DNA of 64,000 nt from Phycisphaerales bacterium (GTDB lineage Bacteria > Planctomycetota > Phycisphaerae > Sedimentisphaerales > Anaerobacaceae): positions 1 through 64,000 of the forward strand of contig JAUVYV010000007.1 in NCBI GenBank assembly GCA_030602885.1, in the 5' to 3' direction. Numbering within the stretch: the stretch's first letter is position 1; every line of letters begins with the position of its first letter. Positions 44,867 to 53,556 of the stretch are shown piece by piece. Position numbers and translations under genes: made by a program. The notes below the pieces were generated by a model that worked only from the letters and a program-made list of their open reading frames with translations, was not told where the DNA came from and searched no databases.

Positions 44867-44901
44867 CTGAAATCCTCTCGTTTTTTCTGTCTTGTACGCG
44901 G

Positions 44902-44929
44902 ACTATACCGCAATTGTGCTTACATACAA
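44902..44929 (-). promoter_or_regulatory. promoter of the TlpA-like gene
   Basis: On the minus strand TTGTAT and TATAGT are 16 bp apart, about 40 bases before the ATG. Confidence 0.55.
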
Positions 44930-44982
44930 GACGAAAATGGGTAACATTCGGATTTGGGACGCAGAAGCGGCAAATATGGTTT

Positions 44983-45011
44983 TTGACGGATAGTCGCGTT
45001 GCCGGTATAAT
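44983..45011 (+). promoter_or_regulatory. strong promoter of the sialate esterase gene
   Basis: TTGACG and a perfect TATAAT are 17 bp apart. The start is expected near 45018, about 77 bases before the ATG. It is divergent from the TlpA-like gene promoter, with a gap of about 53 bases between the two -35 boxes. Confidence 0.8.
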
Positions 45012-45094
45012 GCCGGGTCTTATTGGGGTTGGGATACCGTATGTTTTGCTTTGAGACTTTGTTTTGTGACACTTTCGGCTTTAGGAGTAAACAG

Positions 45095-46669
45095 ATGAAT
45101 CCCGAGAAGATGCATTACGGCAGGATGGTTGTTTTGGCTGGTGTATTGGCGGTTTTGACGGTCTGTGCTGCGAGTTCGCTGGCTGATGTGAAGCTGCCTG
45201 CGGTGATAGGTGACAATATGGTGCTGCAGCAGGGCCGGGAGGTGCCGATATGGGGCTGGGCGGAGCCGGGAGAGCAGATAGTTATCAAGTTTGGTCTATC
45301 GAGCGTAGCGTGGGGTGCAACTGCCGATGAGCAGGGCAGATGGTTGACAAAAATAGGGCCGTTCATTGCGGGCGGGCCTTTCGATATGAGCATTGAGGCA
45401 GAAAATACGATAGTGCTCAGGAACGTTCTGGTTGGTGAGGTTTGGGTCTGCTCGGGTCAGTCGAATATGGAATGGCCGGTCAAGCAGGCGGCAAATAGTG
45501 ATGTTGAAATCGCCGAGGCGAATTATCCGAATATCCGGCTTTTCACGGTGCAAAAAAGGGGCTCGGATGAGCCGATGAGCGATTGTGTGGGCAGGTGGCA
45601 GCAGTGCAGCCCGCAGGCGGTATGGGGGTTCTCCGCTGTCGGATACTTCTTCGGACGCGAGCTATATCAGAAACTCAACGTACCGATTGGTTTGATCCAC
45701 ACGTCGTGGGGAGGGACACCGGCTGAGGCCTGGACGAGCATGGACTACCTGGAGATTGACAAGGACTTCGAGCCGATGCTGGACCGTTACGCTGAAGCGG
45801 TTGCGAAATATCCTGAGCTCAAGAAGAAATTTGAAGAGGAGAGAAGGAAGTTCGAGGAGACGGCGGCGCAGCTCAAGGCCGAAGGCAAGAAGGTTCCGCG
45901 TCGGCCTCGCTTTCAGGCGCCGATGGGGCCCGACCATCCGCATTCGCCGGCGGGGCTGTATAACGGGATGCTCGCTCCGATTATTCCGTATGGAATCGCA
46001 GGGGCGATATGGTATCAGGGTGAATCCAACGCGAGCAGGGCATATCAGTATCGAAAGCTTTTTCCGACGATGATCAAGAGCTGGCGTAACAGTTGGCGGC
46101 AGGGCGACTTCTCGTTTTTATTCGTACAGCTTGCCAACTTTATGAAGGTCGTCGATGAGCCGACCGAGAGCGAATGGGCGGAGCTTCGTGAGGCACAGTC
46201 GATGACACTGTCGCTGCCAAGGACGGGGATGGCGGTCATTATCGATATCGGCGAGGCCAACGATATCCACCCCAAAAACAAGCAGGATGTCGGCAAACGG
46301 CTTGCCCTGTGGGCGCTGGCAAAGACATACGGCAGGGAGCTGGTTTATTCGGGGCCGACTTATAAGTCGATGGATATTGATGGAAATAAGGTTGCTCTGC
46401 ATTTCAAACACACGGGTGGTGGCCTGGAGGCGAAAGGGGGTTTGTTGAAAGGGTTTGCAATAGCAGGGGCCGACCGCAAATTTGTCTGGGCCGATGCGAA
46501 GATTGAGGGCGATACGGTTGTGGTAAGCTCAGAGAGTGTCGCCGAGCCGGTGGCCGTTCGATACGCGTGGGCGAACAACCCTGTCTGCAACCTCTATAAT
46601 GCCGAAGGTTTGCCTGCGTCGCCGTTCAGGACTGACATCTGGCCCGGCCTCAGCGCCAGGCGAAAGTAA
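45095..46669 (+). CDS. sialate O-acetylesterase (SASA family)
   Basis: From ATG 45095 (AGGAG 7 bases upstream) the protein has 524 residues. The track start lies in the leader. A signal peptide (MVVLAGVLAVLTVCAASSLA) precedes the mature part. SASA motifs are LVGEVWVCSGQSNMEWPV with the catalytic Ser, LIHTSWGGTPAEAWTS, GAIWYQGESNAS, and the C-terminal ANDIHPKNKQDVGKRLALWAL, which carries the DxxH-type Asp/His. The family removes O-acetyl groups from sialic acids or other acetylated glycans. A periplasmic or secreted location is likely. It appears monocistronic. Confidence 0.93.
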   Translation: MNPEKMHYGRMVVLAGVLAVLTVCAASSLADVKLPAVIGDNMVLQQGREVPIWGWAEPGEQIVIKFGLSSVAWGATADEQGRWLTKIGPFIAGGPFDMSIEAENTIVLRNVLVGEVWVCSGQSNMEWPVKQAANSDVEIAEANYPNIRLFTVQKRGSDEPMSDCVGRWQQCSPQAVWGFSAVGYFFGRELYQKLNVPIGLIHTSWGGTPAEAWTSMDYLEIDKDFEPMLDRYAEAVAKYPELKKKFEEERRKFEETAAQLKAEGKKVPRRPRFQAPMGPDHPHSPAGLYNGMLAPIIPYGIAGAIWYQGESNASRAYQYRKLFPTMIKSWRNSWRQGDFSFLFVQLANFMKVVDEPTESEWAELREAQSMTLSLPRTGMAVIIDIGEANDIHPKNKQDVGKRLALWALAKTYGRELVYSGPTYKSMDIDGNKVALHFKHTGGGLEAKGGLLKGFAIAGADRKFVWADAKIEGDTVVVSSESVAEPVAVRYAWANNPVCNLYNAEGLPASPFRTDIWPGLSARRK

Positions 46670-46726
46670 GCCGGTATGCTCTATGCCGCAGTGGCGCAGG
46701 ATAGTCGTGGCGTAGAGGTCAGTTTG

Positions 46727-46743
46727 AACGCCGGCGTTTTTTT
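46727..46743 (+). terminator. possible short terminator
   Basis: AACGCCGGCGTT is a palindrome followed by five further T residues. The tiny loop makes it a weak terminator, yet its place after the esterase gene fits. Confidence 0.35.
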
Positions 46744-46768
46744 ATGTCCGCCGGCCGGCAGAAATCGT

Positions 46769-46796
46769 TTGACAAAGTCATCGCCGCCACTACCAT
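46769..46796 (+). promoter_or_regulatory. possible promoter of the antiporter pair
   Basis: A perfect TTGACA is followed after 16 bp by TACCAT, a poor -10. It lies about 50 bases before the first antiporter ATG. Confidence 0.4.
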
Positions 46797-46844
46797 TAAC
46801 GATTTTTGAGTGGGCCGGGTGAGCTTGCTGCTCGGTAACAGGCA

Positions 46845-48542
46845 ATGACTGAACTGTTAGCTAATATTCTGCCCGAAGGTGTTGAGCACCTCAACATCGT
46901 CCTTGTGATAGGTATCGCCATCTTAGGCGGCACCGTCGGGGCAATACTAATACAGTTTCTCCGAATTCCCCGCATAATCGGCTACATCGCAATAGGCATA
47001 ATCCTGGGGCCTGTGCTCAGGATCATCTCGCCGGACGCTATCGAGGCGCTCGAACCGTTCAATTTCTTTGCGTTGGGTGTGATTGGGTTTCTCATTGGCG
47101 GAGAGCTCAAGCGAGACATCTTTGTCAAATTCGGCCGGCAGGTTGCCGCCATTTTGTTGTTCGAGGGCATAACGGCATTTTTGCTTGTGGCTCTGGCTGG
47201 GTTTCTTGTAATGCGTTTCTTCGTCGATTGGCAGACTGCCCTGGCGGTTGCTGTCGTCTTCGGCGCCATCTGTGCGGCTACCGACCCTGCCTCAACGGTA
47301 AACATCCTGTGGGAGTACAAAACTCGCGGGCCGCTCACTACCATGCTCACTGCCATCGTTGCGCTCGACGACGCACTCGCACTGGTCCTGTATATTGCCA
47401 GCGTCAGCCTGGCGACCCTGCTCATAGGCACCAGAGAAGCTCATATCGTCAGAATGATACTGCACGCGGTCTATGAGGTTATTGGTTCTCTCGGCCTTGG
47501 AGTGGCCGCCGGACTGCTCTTGCGATGGATTATCAGCAAAATCAAGGATAATGAGAAAACGCTCGTATTCACAATCGGCATCATCATTTTGACGATTGGC
47601 CTGGCCACCGCACTGGGCCTGGATGTAATTCTTTCGGCAATGGCCTGCGGTGTCACCTTGATAAACTCGGCGCCTCGCCGGAGTCTGCGAAGCTTTGAGA
47701 TTGTTCGCAAGTTCTCCCCGCCAATCTACGTCCTGTTCTTTGTCATCATCGGCACGCGACTCAATGTCCGTATGAACACCCAGGTCCTGCTGCTGGCGGC
47801 CACATACGTCATCGGCAGTATCGTTGGAAAGACTGCCGGTGCGTTCTGTGGCGCCGTCTATTCGAAGGCTGTCGGCTCGATACGAAAATACCTCGGCTTC
47901 TGCCTCTACCAGCAGGGAACCGTGGCCATTGCACTGCTCATAATGGCAAGTCATCGCTTCGAAGGCGAGACTCGTGATATGATGCTCTCGGTGATAATAC
48001 TCGGTGTCTTTGTGCTTCAGTTCATAGGGCCGCTCTTCACCAGGATCAGCGTCAGAAAAGCGGGCGAGGCAGGTCTCAATATCACCGAAGAAGACCTCGT
48101 CGCCACCTACACCGTCGCCGATGTGATGGATGCCGACGCCCCGGTCATACCCGCGGGGACATCGCTGAGCGAGGTGATCCGAATAGTCGGCGGCACCAGC
48201 AGTGCCTACTATCCCGTCGTCGATAAAGACAAGCAGCTTTTGGGGGCGGTCACCCTCGACGGCATGAGGAATGCCTTTGCCACGCAGGAATTGAACGACT
48301 GGCTGGTTGCCCTCGACATTACAGAGCCGGTCATCGCCACTGCCGCGCCGGGCCTTGCCCTCGCAGATGCACTCGAACAGGCCCGACACCTTGATATCGA
48401 ACATCTGCCGGTCATCGTTTCAAGCGAGGACAAGCGTTTAATCGGCGTCGTTGACTGCCGGGCGGTTCGCCGCAAGATTGCCGCTGAGGTCTTGGCGCGA
48501 CAGCAAAAAGCCGATATGATGCATAGTACCCAACCGGTTTGA
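46845..48542 (+). CDS. CPA-type cation/proton antiporter with CBS pair, copy 1
   Basis: The 565-residue protein has about 12 membrane helices of the Na+/H+ exchanger superfamily (CPA type), with VNILWEYKTRGPLTTMLTAIVALDDALALVLY carrying the paired-Asp motif. After KFSPPIY and the last helices comes a cytoplasmic tail with two CBS-like units (TVADVMDADAPVIPAGTSLSEVIRIV and LDITEPVIATAAPGLALADALEQARHLDIEHLPVIV). The tail probably regulates transport through nucleotide binding. Ion specificity (Na+ or K+) cannot be read. Its tandem paralogue starts 29 bases after its stop. Confidence 0.9.
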   Translation: MTELLANILPEGVEHLNIVLVIGIAILGGTVGAILIQFLRIPRIIGYIAIGIILGPVLRIISPDAIEALEPFNFFALGVIGFLIGGELKRDIFVKFGRQVAAILLFEGITAFLLVALAGFLVMRFFVDWQTALAVAVVFGAICAATDPASTVNILWEYKTRGPLTTMLTAIVALDDALALVLYIASVSLATLLIGTREAHIVRMILHAVYEVIGSLGLGVAAGLLLRWIISKIKDNEKTLVFTIGIIILTIGLATALGLDVILSAMACGVTLINSAPRRSLRSFEIVRKFSPPIYVLFFVIIGTRLNVRMNTQVLLLAATYVIGSIVGKTAGAFCGAVYSKAVGSIRKYLGFCLYQQGTVAIALLIMASHRFEGETRDMMLSVIILGVFVLQFIGPLFTRISVRKAGEAGLNITEEDLVATYTVADVMDADAPVIPAGTSLSEVIRIVGGTSSAYYPVVDKDKQLLGAVTLDGMRNAFATQELNDWLVALDITEPVIATAAPGLALADALEQARHLDIEHLPVIVSSEDKRLIGVVDCRAVRRKIAAEVLARQQKADMMHSTQPV

Positions 48543-48571
48543 TTTGCGTGAATTTGCTGTTTAGGAGTGGT

Positions 48572-50272
48572 ATGACTGCCTCCTCTATTGTTGCGGCTGT
48601 GGATTTCTCGGGCCATTTGAACATTGTTCTGCTGTTCGGGCTGGTTATACTCGGTGGGACGTTTGGGGCACGGCTTTTTCAGCAGCTCCATATTCCTCAG
48701 GTTGTCGGCTGCATTTTGGTGGGGGTAATTCTTGGTAATGTTCTGGGATGGATCACCGCCGAAAGGCTCGAGCACCTGGAGCCGTTTTCGATGCTGGCTC
48801 TGGGAATCATTGGCTTTATGATTGGTGCAGAGCTTCGGGCCGACGTTTTTAGGAAGTACGGTAAGCAGTTCTTCATAATTCTGTTCAGCCAGGGTATGGG
48901 GGCGTTTCTGCTTGTGGCCTTCGGCTGCTCAATAGTGTCATGGATGGTCACGAAGCAGGTGCGGTTTTCTATCGCGGTGGGCCTGGTACTTGGAGCGATT
49001 GCTTCGGCGACGGCGCCTGCGGCTACGGTGAATGTGTTGTGGGAATACAAGACTCGCGGGCCTCTAACTGCTGCCGTGCTGGCTATTGTGGCGCTGGATG
49101 ATGCGCTGGCACTTCTGCTATATCGCGGTGCTGCTACAGGCGCCAAGGCAATTATGGGGACAGCAGACAGCTCCGGTGCAATGACGACTCTGGTTTTGTT
49201 CGGCGAAATTCTGGGAGCCGTGGTGCTGGGTTTCCTGGCTGGTGTGGGGCTGTATGTTCTGTTGAAGTTCGTGCGGGCAGACGACAAAATACTGGGCTTT
49301 GCGATCAGCAGTCTGTTGCTGGTGGTCGGTGTCTCGATGAAGTTTGGGATTGACCCGATACTGCCCGCTATGACGTTTGGTATTACACTTGCGAACCTAG
49401 CACCGCGCCAGAGCAAGGGCACCTTCTCGCTGGTCGAGAAGTTCTCACCACCGATTTATACGTCATTTTTTGTCCTTGCCGGTGCACATATAGAGTTGGC
49501 ACATCTGGACAAGTGGATCATCGCTATGATTGTTGTCTATGTTCTGACTCGTGGGTTCGGTAAGGTCGTGGGTAGCTGGTTTGGCGCAAGATTGTCGAAG
49601 GCGCCGGGTGTTGTGCGGAAGTACCTCGGTATATGCCTGCTTCCTCAGGCGGGCGTTGCGATCGGGCTTGCGATTTTGACGGTCCAGCAGTTTAGCGAAC
49701 AGTTCGGCAAGGTTGTGGTTATGACGGTAATGACCGGGACGTTCCTGATGGAGATATTCGGGCCGATGCTCGTTAAGGTTGGCGTGAAGAAGGCCGGTGA
49801 GGTTGGGCTCAATATAACCGAGGAGGACCTGATAAAGACCTCCAGCGTTGGCGATGTGATGGAAAAGACGCCGACGGTCATAACGGAGGATTTGTCGCTT
49901 GAGCGGATTCTCGAGGTCTTCGGCGAAAGCGATACTGTTTATTATCCGGTTGTGGACAAGGAGCATCTGGTAGTAGGAGAAGTGAGCATTGCCGGCATCA
50001 AGGAGATGTTCGCTAATCGAGACGTGGCGGGATGGCTGCTGGCGTGTGATGTGGCCGAGCCCGTGCTGGACAGAACGACGCCGGAAAAACGGCTGGAAGA
50101 GGTGCTTGAGCATATGAGGAGGTACGACCTGGGCCATATTCCTGTCGTTGCGGCGGAAAAGAGCGACGAGCTTGTCGGTGTGCTTGACTATTCGCGTGCT
50201 ATGCGAAAAATAAGCGCCGAGGTCTTGAGCAGGCGCAAGACGGCTGATAGTATGGCTTCGGCGGCGGGTTAG
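48572..50272 (+). CDS. CPA-type cation/proton antiporter with CBS pair, copy 2
   Basis: From ATG 48572 (AGGAG upstream) the protein has 566 residues and the same architecture as its neighbour: VNVLWEYKTRGPLTAAVLAIVALDDALALLLY, KFSPPIY, KAGEVGLNITEEDLIKTSSVGDVMEKTPTVI, and a second CBS unit. The two copies align along the whole length, but base composition and codon choices differ, so the duplication is not recent. The N-terminal helices diverge most. The pair may form a heteromer or transport different ions. The gene after it encodes rnpA, which has no obvious functional relation. Confidence 0.9.
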   Translation: MTASSIVAAVDFSGHLNIVLLFGLVILGGTFGARLFQQLHIPQVVGCILVGVILGNVLGWITAERLEHLEPFSMLALGIIGFMIGAELRADVFRKYGKQFFIILFSQGMGAFLLVAFGCSIVSWMVTKQVRFSIAVGLVLGAIASATAPAATVNVLWEYKTRGPLTAAVLAIVALDDALALLLYRGAATGAKAIMGTADSSGAMTTLVLFGEILGAVVLGFLAGVGLYVLLKFVRADDKILGFAISSLLLVVGVSMKFGIDPILPAMTFGITLANLAPRQSKGTFSLVEKFSPPIYTSFFVLAGAHIELAHLDKWIIAMIVVYVLTRGFGKVVGSWFGARLSKAPGVVRKYLGICLLPQAGVAIGLAILTVQQFSEQFGKVVVMTVMTGTFLMEIFGPMLVKVGVKKAGEVGLNITEEDLIKTSSVGDVMEKTPTVITEDLSLERILEVFGESDTVYYPVVDKEHLVVGEVSIAGIKEMFANRDVAGWLLACDVAEPVLDRTTPEKRLEEVLEHMRRYDLGHIPVVAAEKSDELVGVLDYSRAMRKISAEVLSRRKTADSMASAAG

Positions 50273-50362
50273 AAAATCTGTGATGCGAGTACGACGGGGC
50301 ATTTGCGGGCCTGGATTTGTGGTTTTTCCCCCGCGCTGTTTTGTGTATATTGTGGTGGAGCT

Positions 50363-50758
50363 TTGAAACGGTATTCACTGGGCAAGGGTAAACGGCTTGT
50401 CAGCAACGAGCAGTTTAAGACTGTTCTTGCATGCAAGCTGTGTGCGAGTGACGATTTTCTGATATTGTATATGCGCAAGAACGATTGCGGCTATCCTCGT
50501 TTGGGAGTATCGGTCGGCAAGGCGTTCGGAAAGGCCGTTGTGCGAAATCGCTTCAAGCGGGTGCTGAGAGAGGTCTTCAGGCAAAACCAGGATAGAATTC
50601 CACAAACTTTTGACTATTTGCTTATGGTTTCACGTCGGTGGTCAAAAAGGTCAAAGAAAAGAGTTTGCGCAGGAGAGAAGCTGAGTGGATTTGCATTTGA
50701 TAAGGTTATGGCCTCGTTTCTGTCTTTGGTCGGGAAAATAGCGCAAAAAGGCGGATAG
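50363..50758 (+). CDS. rnpA: ribonuclease P protein component
   Basis: The protein (131 residues from TTG 50363) has the RnpA core: KGKRLVSNEQFKTVLACKLCASDDFLILYM, YPRLGVSVGKAFGKAVVRNRFKRVLREVFR with the conserved RNR motif, and FDYLLMVSRR. It binds RNase P RNA and helps 5' processing of tRNAs. The TTG is preceded closely by GGTGGAG; the longer track frame from 50303 adds non-family sequence. The usual rpmH gene is not upstream, and yidD/yidC do not follow, so the classic rpmH-rnpA-yidC order is broken. Confidence 0.9.
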   Translation: MKRYSLGKGKRLVSNEQFKTVLACKLCASDDFLILYMRKNDCGYPRLGVSVGKAFGKAVVRNRFKRVLREVFRQNQDRIPQTFDYLLMVSRRWSKRSKKRVCAGEKLSGFAFDKVMASFLSLVGKIAQKGG

Positions 50759-50809
50759 GCTTGTGCCGGCTCAATCGGCCTGGCCGGCTAATTTGGTTGA
50801 GAAGGGACC

Positions 50810-51070
50810 TTGGCTGATAAAAAGGAATTAGTTGCAATAGGGGTGGCGGCAAAAAAAGCTGGCATTTCTCGGCAGTCTCTGCAATATTACATTATGGTAG
50901 GCCTGCTCGAGCCGACCGAGATTACGCCTACCGGCAGACGGTTTTTTGACAAGAAGAGTGTCGAACGGATCAAGCTGATAAGAAAGCTCAACCAGAGCGG
51001 ATATCCGCTGCGTGCGATACGAGAGTTGTTTCTTGAAGGTCGGACTGATTTGAAAGGAATCAAGCAGTGA
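50810..51070 (+). CDS. small MerR-type DNA-binding protein
   Basis: The 86-residue protein is the DNA-binding part of a MerR-family regulator: IGVAAKKAGISRQSLQYYIMVGLLEPTEITPTGRRFFDKKSVERIKLIRKLNQSGYPLRAIRELF. No effector domain follows. Start is TTG with GAAGGGA close by. It ends in a GTGA overlap with the MlaD-like gene, so the two are translationally coupled. It might regulate envelope genes in response to a partner protein. The link between such a regulator and MCE-type lipid transport is unusual. Confidence 0.85.
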   Translation: MADKKELVAIGVAAKKAGISRQSLQYYIMVGLLEPTEITPTGRRFFDKKSVERIKLIRKLNQSGYPLRAIRELFLEGRTDLKGIKQ

Positions 51071-52002
51071 GCGATTATGAAACCGCACAAAAGAGACGAA
51101 GCATGATTGTGGGAATCTTTGTCGTCATTGCCTTTCTTGCCTTCGGGTGGATGATATTTCAGTTTGGTGACCTGCCGATACTGGTCAGCGAGATAAGGTC
51201 TTACGAAGTGAAGGTACAGTTCCCGTCGGCGCCTGGTGTGCAGCGTGATACACCGGTTCGTTTTTGCGGTTATCAGATAGGCAGGGTGACGCACGTCAAG
51301 CCACCCGATACTATCAAGGACCTGAAGACAGGCGAATACTACCATCAGACCGTAGTGATTCTGAGCATCGATAATAAATTCGACAATATCCCAGCCGCCG
51401 TCGAGGTCAAGCTTATGACACGCGGGCTCGGAAGCAGCTATATCGAGCTAAAGGTTCCTCCGAGGGACATCAGGGATGGAAATGTTCTCCATGAGGGAAG
51501 TCTCCTGCAGGGCTCGACGGGCATGACCAGCGAGTTTTTTCCGGAGGAAAGCCAGCAGAAACTCGCCGATATGATAGACGGGATAGGCAGTTTCGTAAAG
51601 AACGCCAACGATATTTTCGGCGACCCCAATAACAAGGCAAATCTCAAATCGGCCCTGGCCGACCTGGCTGCCGCCACCGAGCAGGCAACAGACGTTATGA
51701 AAGAGCTAAGCCAGCTGGCATCTGCAGGCAGGCAGACTCTGAGCAATGCCGACAAGCGAATGGAAGAGGTCGTCGTCGCTATGGTGGGCACCAGCGAAAA
51801 GATGAATGAGGTGATGACGCAGTTGCATCAGATTCTTGAGAAGGTCAACAACGGCGAGGGGACTATGGCCAAGGTGATCAATGACGGGCGGCTGTATGAG
51901 GATTTGCTCGAGAACACCCACCAGCTTAAATTAGTGCTGGAGGATTTGCAGGTCTTTGTAGCCGAATCGCGAGAGAAAGGTGTACCCATCAAGCTCAAAT
52001 AA
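51067..52002 (+). CDS. MlaD/MCE-family protein
   Basis: The 311-residue protein has a cytoplasmic start, one membrane helix (SMIVGIFVVIAFLAFGWMIF), an MCE domain (YEVKVQFPSAPGVQRDTPVRFCGYQIGRVTHVKPP through GLGSSYIELKVPP) and a long helical C-terminal region of about 130 residues. MCE proteins form hexameric lipid-transport rings in the periplasm with an ABC transporter (MlaFE). No mlaE or mlaF gene is adjacent. Start is GTG in overlap with the MerR-type gene. Lipid trafficking between membranes is the likely role. Confidence 0.9.
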   Translation: MSDYETAQKRRSMIVGIFVVIAFLAFGWMIFQFGDLPILVSEIRSYEVKVQFPSAPGVQRDTPVRFCGYQIGRVTHVKPPDTIKDLKTGEYYHQTVVILSIDNKFDNIPAAVEVKLMTRGLGSSYIELKVPPRDIRDGNVLHEGSLLQGSTGMTSEFFPEESQQKLADMIDGIGSFVKNANDIFGDPNNKANLKSALADLAAATEQATDVMKELSQLASAGRQTLSNADKRMEEVVVAMVGTSEKMNEVMTQLHQILEKVNNGEGTMAKVINDGRLYEDLLENTHQLKLVLEDLQVFVAESREKGVPIKLK

Positions 52003-52085
52003 ACGGCTTGTCCTGGTATCGGAGGTAGCGAAAGGGGCAAGGCAGCTGGTTCGGCAATTATTTTGCAGATGAAGGAGAGTATTTA

Positions 52086-53330
52086 ATGGAAGTGACATCT
52101 GAGGACAGAAAAGCCGTTGAGGAGATTACGAAGTTATCGAAGGAGGCCGGAATAGATATTGGCGGAGGCAAGGTGAAAAGGACGTCGTCGCGTTTTTGCT
52201 TGGGCGTGGAGCACGGCGATTATAACGGGACAGAGCTATTCGGTGTGGGAACAGACAGATTTATATGGATGGCTTATAAACCGAGCGGGACCGGCAAGGT
52301 GAGAATATTCAGCGGCAATTTCCCCGACGACGGCATGATTGAGTTCACCCTCGGCGATGTCCCCGAGCCGAAGTCAAAGATGATTGCCGATACATGGGCC
52401 CGTTTCCCATACGGTGTTGACTACATTCTCAGAAGGGCTGGTTACAAGCTCGAGCAGGGCATCGACGCCGTTATCTACGGCAATATACCGGGCGGCGGGA
52501 TGAGCCGCTCGGCATCGCTTACCTTGAATCTGATTTTATCGCTACTCGATGCCAATGGCATAGAAGAGCAGGACCAATTCAAAATCGTGGATATGGCCCA
52601 GCAGGTCGAGAATGACTATATTGGCTCGCCTTGCGGCAAGCTCGACCAGATTATGATACTCTTCGCCCGCGAGGGATTCGGTACCTACTACAACCCGAAA
52701 GATCGCAAAGTCGAATACATCCCCCTTGGTCAAAAGGCCGAAGACTTTTGCATAGTCGTAATGGATACCGGTACCGTCCGCCCGGGACTTGAAAAATCCA
52801 CCTACAAAATTCGCCGCGCCGAATGCGAGAAGCTCGTCGCAATGCTTCAAAGAACCGGCTACGACATCTCCTGCCTGGCAGATATCAAAACCGATGGCGT
52901 TTACGAAAAAGCCCTCGCCCAGTTCGCCGGCCCGCACCCCGACCTTACCGACCGCCTGCGGTATATCTTTCATGCCCAGCGTCGCTTCTATGAGATGTTA
53001 GACGCCTGGAAGCAAGGGAACATCGAAACGGTAGGGCGCATCTTCCGCGCCGACGGTATCGGCCTGCGTGATACATACAAAATCTCCGGCCCTGAATTAG
53101 AGACTATGTGTGATATCGCCCGAGCAGTCCCCGGCTGTCTGGGTGAAAGGATGCTCGGAGGCGGCGACAAAGGCGCCGCCGGCGCATTAGTCAAGGCCGA
53201 AGCCGTCGATGCCCTCAGAACCGCCGTCGATACCGCCTACCCACGCTCCCGCCCCGACTTCGCCGACAAATACGCAGTCCACATCTGCAAACCCGTTGCC
53301 GGCGTCAGATTATACGATAACCTGCTGTGA
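52086..53330 (+). CDS. galactokinase-like GHMP kinase
   Basis: The 414-residue protein has divergent galactokinase signatures: RFCLGVEHGDYNGTELFGVG where GalK has RVNLIGEHTDYN, the ATP loop YGNIPGGGMSRSASLTLNLILSLL, GSPCGKLDQIMILF with the catalytic Asp, and LGERMLGGGDKGAAGALVK in place of the GGGFGG motif. It probably phosphorylates galactose or a galactose-like sugar at C1. The convergent neighbour is a GH27 alpha-galactosidase, which would release galactose. This supports a galactose-related role, although changes in the motifs may mean another sugar. Confidence 0.82.
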   Translation: MEVTSEDRKAVEEITKLSKEAGIDIGGGKVKRTSSRFCLGVEHGDYNGTELFGVGTDRFIWMAYKPSGTGKVRIFSGNFPDDGMIEFTLGDVPEPKSKMIADTWARFPYGVDYILRRAGYKLEQGIDAVIYGNIPGGGMSRSASLTLNLILSLLDANGIEEQDQFKIVDMAQQVENDYIGSPCGKLDQIMILFAREGFGTYYNPKDRKVEYIPLGQKAEDFCIVVMDTGTVRPGLEKSTYKIRRAECEKLVAMLQRTGYDISCLADIKTDGVYEKALAQFAGPHPDLTDRLRYIFHAQRRFYEMLDAWKQGNIETVGRIFRADGIGLRDTYKISGPELETMCDIARAVPGCLGERMLGGGDKGAAGALVKAEAVDALRTAVDTAYPRSRPDFADKYAVHICKPVAGVRLYDNLL

Positions 53331-53341
53331 CCACTCTGTAG

Positions 53342-53360
53342 CACGGGCATCTTGCCCGTG
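53342..53360. repeat. CACGGGCA-TCT-TGCCCGTG hairpin
   Basis: An 8-bp perfect stem around three bases, 12 bases after the kinase stop. It may serve as a terminator-like barrier or be a dispersed hairpin. No T-run follows. Confidence 0.55.
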
Positions 53361-53368
53361 TATCCGAT

Positions 53369-53478
53369 GTCATTACGAGGAGTCCCGCACCAATTGAATC
53401 CCTGCGGCATATAGGACTCACGAATTGTAACGAGCTCTGCTTTCCCAACCAATTGGTGCGGGGCGACGCGGCAATCTC
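53369..53478. repeat. REP/MITE-like element, long form
   Basis: Two perfect 13-base arms, CCCGCACCAATTG (53384-53396) and CAATTGGTGCGGG (53450-53462), flank 53 bases. Outer ends read GTCATTACGAGG and CGACGCGGCAATCTC. Ends of the same kind bound the short element at 2525-2561 (minus strand), which points to a non-autonomous repeat family. It holds no ORF. Confidence 0.65.
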
Positions 53479-53556
53479 GTTTTGAAGATTTGGGTTTTGG
53501 TTATTAGAATTTGTTTCGGATTTCGTGCTTAGGATTTCTACATCTCGAGATACAGT

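Noticed and set aside
53237-53452. 71-codon minus-strand ORF after the GHMP kinase
   Set aside because: It runs antisense to the kinase 3' end and through the repeat element, and it has no family features.
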